A stretch of 64,000 nucleotides of DNA from assembly GCA_965153455.1 (NCBI GenBank), contig OZ234498.1, forward strand, positions 14,570,001-14,634,000, given 5' to 3'. This stretch comes from Sphagnum compactum. Its lineage: Eukaryota; Bryophyta; Sphagnopsida; Sphagnales. The notes below the pieces were generated by a model. That model was not told the origin of the DNA and ran no database searches. It saw only the letters and a list, made by a program, of their open reading frames with translations. This document shows, piece after piece, positions 46,262-57,689 of the stretch; positions within the stretch are counted from its first letter, which is position 1; the number at the start of each line of letters is the position of its first letter. The position numbers and the translations under genes were made by a program.

Positions 46262-49200
46262 ATTTAATTATTTGAGAAGGCGATAGACCTTAGTCTCCTA
46301 TCCTAGTTGGATAAACCCTTCAAGTTGAGAAATATAATTTTTTCCTTTGAGTTCACCATGAAGAAATGTCATAGTGACGTCCATTTGATGAATATGAAAG
46401 TCATGTATTCTTGTGAAAGCTAATGATATTTGTAGGGTTGCCATTTTGATGATTGATGAAAAAGTTTCATTATAATTGAAGCCTTCATGTTGAATATTGA
46501 AACCACGGGTGACAAGTCGAACTTTATATCGCTCCAAGGAACCATCAAATTTGTATTTATGATTAAATAACCACTTGGTACTTATTATTGATGTATTGGT
46601 TGGTGGATCAATCAGTATCCAAGAATGATTTTGAATTAAAAATTTCTATTCATATTGCATGGCTTGTTGCTAATTATTGGAGCCCTCACTGTCTAGTGCC
46701 TCTTGAACAATAATAGGCTCACATATTTGGGCAATGAAAGAATAAACAAAAAATAAACTTTCATCATGGTAATTTGTATTACTCCATGTACCTTTGTTAT
46801 TGCATGTTGAAATTTGTAACATGGGGAACATTGGCGAATTGAAAGTTGCAACGATGATTTTGGGGTTGGGGTAGTAGTTGTTTTAAGATCATGTAACAAA
46901 GGAGAGGCGATGGTATTGATAAAAGCTTTTGGGATTGTTTGAATTTCTTTGTGCCAATTTCCAAAGTTGATGCACTTAATGAGGTGAGGGTGAAAATTGA
47001 ATGACATTTGGTTGACTTTGTTGAGTGATGAAATGTCCTTTTTTCACTATGTAATAGTCTTGATCATTATTGTTGGCATGGGAACCCACTTGTGCAGAAT
47101 ATTTGAAGGTCCTTATCCAAGAATGGATTCTTCTTGGAATATTATATTATGATTGACAAAACTTTCTTGTCATTGGGGTCATAAAGTTGATAGCCTTTTA
47201 CCCTATGAGGTTGACCATAACCGATGAAAATGCATTTTAAAGCCTTGGAATAAAAAAATTTACACTTTTCATGAGGTATTTGTGAGAATGCTACACAACC
47301 AAAAATTCATAAATGATTTGCATTTGGTTTGATTCTAGTCCATACTTCATGGGGGGTCATAGTGTCCAAAGTAGATGAATAAAACATATTTTTTAAACAA
47401 CATGTAGTGTGGACCACCTCCGCTAAAGATGAACAAGGTAAATTTACAATCTTTATCATGTTTTGAGCCAATTCAACCAAAGTCCAATTTTTTTGTTCCG
47501 ATATTCAATTTTGTGAGGGATTGTATGGAATTGTGAAGTGACATATTCCATGATCCAAACAAAACTTGTTGAAAATGTTGGATGTAAATTCTTTGTATTG
47601 GAATGTAAAATAACAATTTTGGAAGATTTTTTATTTTCAATTATAATGTTGAAAATGTTGAAAAAAAATAGAATTATTTTTAAGAAAATAAACATGAGTG
47701 TATCATGAATGATCATATGTGAATGTGAAGAAATAAGATGCCCTTCCTAAAGATGGTGTGGACATGGGACCACATAATTTTATGTGCATTTCTAGTGGGG
47801 TGACTTATGATGTTTTTAGGTAGTGCACAACCTTCACAAAGACGGAGCTTGGAGTACAATGGAGGGAGGCCAAAAACTAGTTTTTTTTGCTACATTATAA
47901 ACAAGCATTGAATGTTAAGGTGCCCCATTATGTGATGCCACTTTAAAATTTCCAAAACTTGTGATGAAGGTGCAAATAAGGCATGTTCATTGGGTTTAAG
48001 ACCTATTATTATAAGAAATAAACCTCTTTCTTTAGGTGGGGTATACACATAGTTGTGATTAATGGGAAAAGTGGTAGTGATAACACAATTTTCACATTTA
48101 AAAGTGATTTCAATATTGATAGTATTGGTAATTTGTTATACTAAAATTATATTTATAGTGAGACTTGGGACATACAAGACCTCAATAATAACAAGAGGTT
48201 GTCTTGTGGAAAGTTGAATCCAAATAGAGCCAATGTCAGTAGCTTTTTGACAACTATTCTCGCCCATGTAAATTAATTTTGGGCTATCCAATGACTCATA
48301 ATCTCGAAACAATGTCCTTAATAATGACATGTGTTAGCTTGCACCAAAATCCAAAAACGAACATTCTGATATTATAAATTCTTGCATAGATGTAGAAAAA
48401 AGATGTAAAGGTTCATTTAATGTGGTTATGTTGCCTTGCAATTTTTTTAAAAAATTGTTAAATCTCTTTGCTTCTTTTTGCATTTTGGGGATTTATGATT
48501 TTTTTTATCACAATAATGACAAATCACACTTGGAGTTGATGATGGATTTGTAATTTGCATGTTTGGTTGACGATTGTTAACCGATTGAAAATTTTGCTTT
48601 GGAAATTTTTTATGAATTGATTTTTGAAATTTCCATTTGAAATAAAATGCACCTTGTTTTGAAGGTTCACTTTTGTTCATCAAATCATTTTGTTGAATTT
48701 TTTGGGAAAGAAAACTAAAAAAGGTCAAATTTGGAATGCTACCTTGTGTAGTTCAAAAGATTCCAAGAGTTTGGTAATGCTAATAGCAATAGCATTACTT
48801 GTTGGTCATCTATGAAAGTGCACCTTACTATGGATGCCTCTTGTAAGTTAGTCTCCCATGTTTCAAGGAAATTTATCACCTTTTCAATTTCTAACATTTG
48901 CATGTGACATAGTCATTTATGAAAATTCATTTGAGATGTTTTGTTTGATTTTTCATAAACCAACTTCAAATCTATCCCATATTTCTTTTGGAGTTTTAAG
49001 TCTGTTTAGAACAAGTAGTTGCTTTTGACCACAATGAAATAGGGTGTTTCCTCTTGTTTTTACATCTTTGAATTTTCATAATGTATGGTTGTGCAAGATC
49101 AATGGAACTAGGATCCATAGATGATCCATCATCTACATCAAAGATTTTAGCTTTGATTACTAACATTTCAATTTGGATAATCCATGTAACATAGCTATTT

Positions 49201-49346
49201 GGAGTCAATGTAAGGATCATATACACACGAGGCGTGAATAAAAGAGAAGACATATTTCTGGGATTGGATTGAGAAATCCACCTTACCTTTTTGAATTAAC
49301 AATATCCTACAATATCAAGAAATTCATAATACAAGCTTTAATACCA
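46262..49346 (-). mobile_element. Decayed Ty1/copia LTR retrotransposon, 3'-truncated
   Basis: The minus strand carries copia-order pieces with many stops and frameshifts. A tRNA-Met-type primer binding site (TGGTATTAAAGC) lies at 49346-49335. Gag fragments follow (about 49253-48450), including a CCHC zinc knuckle starting CHYCDKKNH near 48530. A degenerate protease motif (LDFGAS) is near 48345. Integrase fragments span about 48000-47000 (TFTYDHSRYTHVYFLK-like, then GYQLYDPNDKKV). The start of reverse transcriptase is at about 46620-46298 (STKWLFNHKYK, RYKVRLVTRGF, HQMDVTMTFLHGEL). The RT catalytic motif, RNase H and 3' LTR are missing: the element stops at an AT-rich minisatellite. It is inactive. 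Confidence 0.88.
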
Positions 49347-49440
49347 TGTATGGAAAAATATCAAAGGTGAAAGATATTGTATATATAAAGATGTGTTTGT
49401 ATATAATGTATAATCTCTCATGAAGGAAAGCAAGTATGTA

Positions 49441-50015
49441 AGGTGAAAGCACACTATAATGACTCCCTTTGGGGTGTCACATTATATTACTTTCTAGGGG
49501 TGTGCATGTTTGAGTGTATCCCAACTCAAACTTTCAAAAGATTTTCACAATATTTTTGCATATTATGTTATAATATAACCTAGGCAAGATATTAGAAAAA
49601 AAACTATTTCATTTCATTTTATAAAGTGAGAAATTGGAGTATATTTGTGGAAACAAGCATCATGTACCTTTGTACTGAAAAACACAAATATATTCCAAAA
49701 AACATTTAAATCACTTTTAATCTTTATGAAAGTTGAAGGTATATTGAACCATGTCATTTCACATAATATGAATTAAATTTGGATACCATGTGATTAATTT
49801 GGAAATTTTTATTTCAAAAAATGAAGTTTTTCAACAAAGAGCGATAAATGCGTGGTAAATTGAAAATTTGACAAGTAATCACTTTCACATAGAAGATGAC
49901 AAGCATAACTAGATGGGCCATTTTAAAAATTTCATTAACATTTATCATTTTAATGACTAATGAAACCCTAAATTTAGTGCAGTCAAAGGGAATCACTATA
50001 ATGTGCTTTCACCCT
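49441..50015. mobile_element. Element bounded by 30-bp inverted repeats (unclassified, MITE-like)
   Basis: AGGTGAAAGCACACTATAAT with ten more bases at 49441-49470 is matched in reverse complement at 49986-50015, with only about three mismatches in 30. The span is about 575 bp, AT-rich and noncoding. It sits where the 5' LTR of the neighbouring copia remnant should be, so it may have inserted into that LTR. No convincing target-site duplication was found, so the superfamily is unassigned. Confidence 0.55.
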
Positions 50016-50990
50016 ATATATATTATGTGTATCAAAATCTAACCTTAAATATAGTCATGTCCTTTTGTAGCTTAACTTGTGTCTTTAGAGACTTGATGTA
50101 TGTAGACTAAGTCATTAGTTTTAATAAGGAGCTGGGTCTTTAGAATATCCACAGGGGATTAAATGTATACCTATTGCCCAAAAAAAAAAAAACATGTGCA
50201 TGCTTCAAATTTTCATAGGCAAGTTTGGTGAGCTTGTTTTTAAGCCCATAATCAATTGTGATGAAATACCATTTAACTTGATGGTGAATTTTTTACTTTT
50301 CAAGTACTAAAATGTGGGTACAAACTAATTCCAATTAACATAACTTTTGATTTGTTCTACCCACCAAAACAAATTTACACAACTAGTAGAGTGTAGGCTA
50401 ATACTAGTTGGTAGAAGTGAAGTTTAATTCTTGTAGAATTATTCCACACTATTATAACAACAAATCTACAATTCACATGCATACATTCACTATTTCTACC
50501 TTGTTTCTCAACACAATTAACACTACCATTCATTAAAACACCAGATTCATGATTATTTCATATAACTAGAATTTGCACTTCATAATACATTGTAAAAAAC
50601 TTTAGAAACAAGATTACAATTCATTTCATCATATTCTGATACTACAAAAAATTCACACAACGATACAAACATAAAATTCATTGCAAAAGTCACTACTTCT
50701 ATGTATTATTGAAACATGAATCAAAATTATAGTTAAATCCCATGTTTTGTTGAAAAAAAATCAAAACAACAAATAAAATGTGGTATATCCCAAAACAAAA
50801 TTTGTGGTTTTCTACTGCAAGTACCTATAGCTCTTCTTACTTTTCCAAAATTGTGTGCCTAAGAAATCTTTTCCTCTTCCCCATATTTTCCCTCTTCGGG
50901 CAGTCCCAAGCCATGTCATCATGATTTCAAAACCAGCAAGAATTCAAAATTCAAAACTAAAATGCTCCATGAGCATGCATGTCCTAAATG
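50016..50990. other. AT-rich spacer between retroelement remnants
   Basis: No gene or recognisable domain was seen. It may contain the remains of LTRs from either neighbouring retroelement, which I could not delimit. Confidence 0.4.
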
Positions 50991-53900
50991 CCATGTCCAT
51001 CCAAATCATGTAATCATCCTACCCCCTTAACATTACCCCCTTTGTACTTTGGATTTTGTCCTTGAAATCTTTTTTAAATGACAAAAATGAAATGAGAGTA
51101 TTTCGTATCTTTTTAAACATTTATCTCCCCTATTACAATTCTATAATTTCAACTTGTACAAGAACCAGTGCTTTTATGTCCACTTCTGGATTTGCAGTTT
51201 TGATTTCCTCCCCCACAAATTCAATTTGTGATTCTATTTCTAGATGATGTATTTTGGATACCTCTTCTTCTATTGTTGGAATAGCCTCCACCTTTTCTTG
51301 TTCTTGAATTCTATATGGTTTTCTCTTCCTAACCCCCTCCTCTAGGGTCCTGTGGTTTCTCCAGTTGTACCTCTTCCTCTTGAGCTACTCCATTTATGAC
51401 ATCCGATGGTTCCTCAGTCTGCACTTCCTTGATTTGAGTTGTTCACTAGCCTTACTTCAGTTTCCTCATCTTAGCATAATACCTCTGTACTTGTTGGATT
51501 GCCACAAATAAAATTTGAAAAATTCTTTTGATAAGTTTCCAACTCTTATAATTCTTTCTTCAGCTCTATGTTGAGACAAATTCTTCTCCAACTCCTTTGT
51601 AAAATATTCATTTGCAACCTCCCACCATTCTTCAAATCCTGCCTCACAATCTTTCATCTTATTTTTATCTTCATCAGGGTATAGTACTACAACATATGTT
51701 CATAATCCTTTAGTCTTTTCTTGACACCAGCTGGGTTTAGACTCTTCTTCTATTGTTGTGTCATTTCCAACTATGCTTGCAGGTGCTGTATATTCTTTTG
51801 ATACTCCTTCTTTTCCTCCAACAACTTATCTTTCTCTACCTATGTTATCTTTTTTCTAAGATCTTCAAATTGTAGCAAAGATACATTGTTCATATTCACC
51901 AATTCCAAATCTGTCGAAACATTTTCCTTCTCTCTTTCCTTATGCCATTCCTCCTATAACATTGCCTTCTCCTTCTCCCTTATAACTGACTTGTTCTTCA
52001 AACTATTCACTTCCAGAGTCAAATTCCCCATATTCAGACTCACAATTGCCACAGTCTGAAATAATTCAGTTGCCTTATTTGCTTACATTACTTTTACAAC
52101 TACCTCCTCCATAGACTTTGGTGTACTTGTTTGTGTCGTAGGATTTCTAAATCCTTCTATAGATGATCCCAACTCCTGCACCATTCTTCTCCTTAGTTCA
52201 AATTCAAATGGGAATCCCTATGTAGATTCTGGTCTATTAGGTGGTACTTGTAGTTTTGCTGGTCTTAACACTTCAAAGTAGCTGTGTTGCCACTCTCTAC
52301 TTCTGTAGTTTAATAGCCTATAGACCTTTTATGTTTGTTGTTATTATTGTTGCAAATGTTGTTCTAAATGCTATAAATGTTATGGACTTACAGTGGTCTC
52401 CATCCAATCTTCATATACATTTCCATCAAAATGCAGATGTTCTTCACCCTTTGGAAACCTTGTGTCATGTTCCTCCTTAATTTCCTACCTCTGTTCATTC
52501 AACTGTCTTTCTTGTGGAGATGTCATCTATGGTGCCTCTTGCCTTTGCTCCCTTAATTATGTCTCTTGTGGAATTGTCATCTATGGTATCTCTACAGTAT
52601 GTTTGGTTGCATGTACTACTGTTGGCATTACCCTTACAACTGTTAGCATTTCAAATGGTTCCACTTTGCCCCTCATCATTTTCTATGCCCTTAGATATGT
52701 GCTCTCCTGTTCCCTCTTCACTCATGAGCCTAAGGCTCCTCCTTCTCCAATTTTGTTCTTCCTCTTAAGAACACTTCTTGGAAAGTTTGTTGTAGCTTTC
52801 TTTATGTTCTCCAGTGTTGTCTACATCTCCTCCTTAGTTCTTTTAACCTTGGTTGGTGGTTTCTATGGATTTTCCTTTTAATACACAAATAAATACTAAA
52901 AGATCTTTGTTAATACCGATGTAAACTGACAGGTATCTCTTTTATCCCCTTTATTTTCCTTGACATACTTATACCATCGATCTAGCTCACTACACATACT
53001 ATTGAATATAATTTGTGCCCAATTTACCTTCTGCCCTTTTTTTGTTCTCATCAATATTATAACATTCTTGTTATTGAAATATTGGACCTTCTCCTTCTGA
53101 TAAATGATAGATATAATGACAAGATATCTAACATAATATGGCAGACCCACATTCCTTGTATTCCATTGATCTGCATAAGAATTTGCAGGTGCAAGTTTAC
53201 AACCTTGTAATGTTTGGACTGTTAGTGTTTTACTAACCTACCCTTTTAGGTCTTTTACATACCCTTCTACACATACTCCAAAGACATCTACGATCAATTG
53301 TTTACTAATGACATACACCTTATCCTTATGCCTAAAGTAAATATTTGTGCCTTTGATCACGAATGTGTTAAAAAATTCCAACATGACAATAGGCACCGGT
53401 GCTTCCCAATCCATAAAAAAAAGGTAACTAGCCCTGCTTTAGAAGCCCAGTCTTCTTCCTCAGCAATATCCTTCCAGTTTTCCATTCGCTCAACATGTTA
53501 TAGCTTTCTATATCCAAGATTGCGCGTCTTCTCTTTGCTATAGCTTCCGATTCATGCCTCTCCATCTCCATCGCCTTTTGTTGTGCTTCTGCCATCGCCT
53601 GCACCTTTGCGGCTTGCTATACCTCCACTTGCACTTCTGTGGATAACTGTTCTTCCGCCTCAACAATGTTATCCTCCCTTGCGTCCTTCTGCGTTGTCTA
53701 TGCTTCCACAAAATGTTGTTCCATAGCTTTGTCTTCCTTTGATTCTTCAATGAATACTAAATCTACTAATGTAACTCCTGGTCCTGTTTGTTCTCATGCA
53801 CGCCAATGTCCTTTGCTTATGTGCAAAAACTCAACTACAAATGTTCTAGTTGTATTTATGTTTTGAATTATCATTTGCGGAAACTAGATCTTCTCATTAT

Positions 53901-54839
53901 ACAACTTCCCTTCTGCACATTCTAAAGAAGATGATGAATGCGGCGTCGACCTTTTCTCTCTACTCTTCTCAACTCCTCTTCTACTTTTGTTCTTCTCAAT
54001 AATTCCGCTTCCTCCTCCTGCCTTTATCTGTGTTCACTCCTCTGCACTTCCTTTTCCTTGGCTATTCTTTGTAATATTTCAATCACACTCTCTGGACTCA
54101 TGCTGCTATGAACTTCGAAACTTTGAAAACGTGCACAACTTCCAGCAATAAACACAAACTGCTTTTGTCAGTTACTTTGTCTTTTTTTGTCCTTGAACAT
54201 CCTGCCCATTGCATTCATTTTTTTACCTACCTGTCATCTTTTAATTAACGCAGGATCCTCAAAATTAATACGGCCCATCACTACAAGTTGATGTATCCCT
54301 TGTACAACCACGTGGAAGCACTTCATGTCATCATTATGAATAAATGCCGCATATTTCATCTCTTGATAAACTCCGCATTAATATCCATTCATTAGCTATA
54401 CTGACTCCACCTCGTTTGCCCTGTACACCTTCTGTTGACTGTGCCCATTTATATATTGTCCATGTGAATTCATCTGCAAACTATGACAATATAATTGTTG
54501 ACTGTACCATTTTTCTACTGATTGTGCCAACAAATTTGATGATTGTGCAAATAACTTTGATGATTGGGCTATTGATTTAATCGATACTCCTAACGTATCA
54601 TCTTCAGATTTCTACATCCAAAATCCCTCACTTTTGCAGTTATTACTCACAAATTTGTTACTCATATGTAGATCAAAAATCAATATGGTGTTCACCATAA
54701 GATCTTTGAGCTGTTCTTCATCTTCAGCATTCTTCATTTATGGTGTCTATATTTCATAGTCTTCATCATCTTCCTTCATATTAAATTTTTTTGCCTGAAC
54801 TTCATTTGCATTTTGTTCCCAATATACTGACATCTATTG
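50991..54839 (-). pseudogene. Degenerate coiled-coil coding region downstream of a Ty3 integrase
   Basis: Read on the minus strand, this 3.8-kb stretch is a string of open segments broken by scattered stops and frameshifts. The composition is strongly biased to E, K, Q and A: for example QAMAEAQQKAMEMERHESEA near 53.6 kb, KRRRAILDIESYNML near 53.5 kb, SIAQSSKLFAQSSNLLAQS near 54.5 kb, KDKLLEEKKEYQKN near 51.8 kb and GFEEWWEVANEYFTKELEKN near 51.6 kb. Such heptad-like segments suggest long coiled coils. It begins right where the integrase reading frame ends and has the same strand and decay level, so I infer an extra 3' ORF of the same element. No RT, envelope-like or chromodomain sequence was recognised. 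The plus-strand readings are S/C/L-rich shadows. Confidence 0.45.
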
Positions 54840-55535
54840 TTCTTGTTTATGAACTTCAGATGCTATGTACTTATAAGGTTTGATCTTATTGACATTGACC
54901 AACACAAGGTTAGGTTCAAACTTCTCAATGGTCACCAATAACACCATGTTATTTGACAACACATACTGTACTTTGTACGGTCAAAACCATTTCCTAGTAA
55001 ACTTCCCTATGTGTGATTTATTGCCCTTTAAAAACCATAGAACATAATCACCAAAATTAATCTATTTTTCTGGATTTTTTTGTTGTCTCCATAAGGCTTT
55101 ATTCCACTATTGAATTCATGTAGTTTTTGCAGCTTGCATTCTAGTTTCCTGTAACTTCTCCAACTTTGTAATTTTGTTAGTTAAAACTTTCACTAGAGTA
55201 CTGTCTCTCTCATTTTCACTAGCAACTAGAACTATGTACTCTATCGACATCAATGGATGTAATCCATACATTAATTGATATGGTGTAAACCTTGTTGTTA
55301 CTTTGTAAGTAGTTTAGTATGAAAATAACACTGTAGATAGATGTTCATCCCAATTTTTTTTATTTTCATTAACCAACTTGGTCAACAATGTCCCAAGTAC
55401 CTTGTTAGTAGCTAGACTCAGCCTGCCCATTCCCTTGAGGATAATAAGTTGTAAATCTCACATGCTTCAACAAAAAATGATCTATAAAATACTTGATGGC
55501 ATCATTAATGAAATGAACTCCACATAGTGATGGGC
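54840..55535 (-). mobile_element. Ty3/gypsy integrase C-terminal fragment (5'-truncated, decayed)
   Basis: Minus-strand pieces match the second half of a Ty3/gypsy integrase. HFINDAIKYF is near 55520. YYPQGNGQAESSYKVLGTLL (about 55455-55395) holds the catalytic glutamate. NWDEHLSTVLFSY is near 55360 and TPYQLMYG near 55290. The C-terminal domain has INFGDYVLWF near 55060, GKFTRKWF and VNKIKPYKY near 54880. Stops interrupt it. The upstream pol domains (protease, RT, RNase H) and the rest of the integrase are absent: similarity ends near 55.53 kb, close to a 74-bp tandem array. Confidence 0.87.
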
Positions 55536-55724
55536 TTTGGTGTTGCATTGAATCTATTTTTTCCATTCTTCTCAGTGTTTTCTTGAAGCTTTTCCATTTT
55601 TTTTAAAAAGTTTTTTCCATCATAGCCTTTGCCTTTTGAACTTTGGTCAATACCTTTCAAATGTTTTACTTTCTTTTCAAATCCAATTTTTTTTTCTAAG
55701 AGTTGTCAAAGTTTGTTGATCCCC

Positions 55725-56111
55725 TAAGCTTTGATGTAGTTTTTAGGTTTGATTTGCACCACATATAGATGGATGCAGCCTAATTTTCTTACTACCATGG
55801 GGTGCTAATACAATTTTCAGGTCTAATTTGCACCACATATAAATGGATGCAACCCAATTTTCTTGTTGCCACAGGGTGTTGACACAATTTTTAGGTCTGA
55901 TTTGCATCACATATAAATGGATGCAACCCAACTTTCTTGTTGCCAATGGGGTGTTGATGTAGTTTCCAAGTTTGATTTGCAGCACATACAAATGGATGCA
56001 ACCCAACTTTCTTATTGCCATGGATGTGATGAAGTTTCCAGGTATGATTTCAACCACATGCAAATGTATACAATCCAACTTGCTTGTTGCCATGGGGTGT
56101 TGAATTCATGG
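55725..56111. repeat. Five-copy tandem array, about 74-bp unit
   Basis: Units start with AGGTTTGATTTGCACCACAT or a variant at about 55744, 55819, 55893, 55967 and 56040. Each continues through AAATGGATGCAACCCAA, TTTCTTGTTGCCATGGGGTG and a TTGATGTAGTTT-like end. A more diverged copy appears alone at about 56375-56450. The repeat-encoded minus-strand open frame is a by-product of the array. Confidence 0.92.
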
Positions 56112-56845
56112 TTAACATAAATATTATAGTTGAAGGTCACTCAAGAGGCATGTATGCTTATGAACAAATTTCTAAAGCTTTGAAAATAGATGGGATTTGC
56201 CAATGTTTTTATTGCATGTAGCTTGTTTGACATGTAGGTAAAAGTTGGTAGCAAGAAAATATGGCATGAAATGATTATTTTTGTTTGTGATTAAAAAAGT
56301 TATGCTAGAATGAACAAATACAACATTGTTTCCATTTTTTTAAGGTCTAATTTTGGTCATTTTTTAATTCTGATGTGATTTTTAAATATGATTTTTCACA
56401 AAACACAAATGTATGCAACCCACATTGTTATTGTTATGGAGGCAGGTGTTGAATGCATGTGTTCCAACACATATGCACTTGACAGTCAAAACAAGTGTAT
56501 GTATAATCATGGACTGAAACCATTGATAATGAATAAGATTCATTATATTTTTTGGAAGTAATTTGGTTCGTGTACCTGTGAAATGTGGCAATTAAAATAT
56601 GTGGCAGAATGAACATGTTTTCCCAATCCCCAAATTGAAACCCATGTTAAACCACCCACATTGAAACACATTGGAATACCATTACATTACACACAGTCAT
56701 GTTTACACCATGTATATATAAGCTTCCATATGTGTCCACCTTGAAGTGCAACCACTCATGGAGCACACTTAATCTTTGGGGACATTGGACATCACTGATG
56801 CATCATTTAACCTTCATGAACTATTGAAGTTCAACATAATGGACC

Positions 56846-57078
56846 AATGCATTAGACCAAAAGTTCCATTAGACCAACAATTATAATGTAAGGCCAACAA
56901 TTCCACCAAGCTTATGCACTAAATCAATAATTCCAGTATGCCAACAATTCCACCAAAGCAATCCACTATACCAACAATACCATTATGCCCCAAATTCCAC
57001 TAAGCCAATCCACTAGACCAAAAACTCCATTAGGCCAATAATTCCAGTAATCTAATCCACTAAACCAATCACCAAGTT
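56846..57078. repeat. Short degenerate tandem repeat (CCACTAGACCAA/ACAATTCCA words)
   Basis: Phrases such as CCACTAAACCAA, CAACAATTCCACCAA and ATTAGGCCAA alternate at roughly 20-30 bp intervals. Confidence 0.7.
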
Positions 57079-57381
57079 TCACTATAGTCCATATATGGTG
57101 GAATGGGACAATTGAATCCCATTCCATTGAAACTAGATTTGGGTGAAAGTGTTTAGTGGTGTAGGACAATAAGTCTGTAATATATATGTCATGTATATAA
57201 AGATTAAGAAAAAGAAATGAAACATATAATTTTAAGTGTAATACTTTTTTGAGGTAGTTGCACAACAATTTTTCACATGGGCCAATTGTACACTCAAAGC
57301 CATGGTTTAAACATTTCACATAAAAAGTTTTAAAAACAACTTAAACTGATAGATAATTCCAATAGAAAATATTCACACCAT

Positions 57382-57565
57382 TAAGAATGCACTACATGCC
57401 CCATAGTGAAGTGAAATTATGGTGGAAGTGGTCCACCAATAGTCACGGCCCAATGGTTTCAAATATCCATGCCACCAAGAATCCATTATGCTGCATAGTG
57501 GGGTGGAATTGTAGTGGATCTATGGTGGAAGTGGTTCATTAATAGCCATGGTTTAATGTATTCAA
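57382..57565. repeat. Two-copy direct repeat of about 90 bp
   Basis: The first copy (about 57382-57463) runs from AAGAATGCACTACATGCC through GGTGGAAGTGGTCCACCAAT to a CCCAATGG tail. The second (about 57476-57565) has AAGAATCCATTATGCTGC, GGTGGAAGTGGTTCATTAAT and GGTTTAATG. Confidence 0.75.
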
Positions 57566-57689
57566 TGAAGGTGTAGTGGTTTTGGTGAGGTCCAATCCAC
57601 TCATTTTAATTTAAGTGGAAGTGTGTAGTGGAAAGGGGACAAGTTTTGTAGTAGTGCATGGATGAGAAGAATGGAATTATTATGGAAAC

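Noticed and set aside
55743-56093. Minus-strand repeat protein of about 116 codons
   Set aside because: It is generated by the 74-bp tandem array. The peptide repeat simply mirrors the DNA units and there is no promoter or conserved family.
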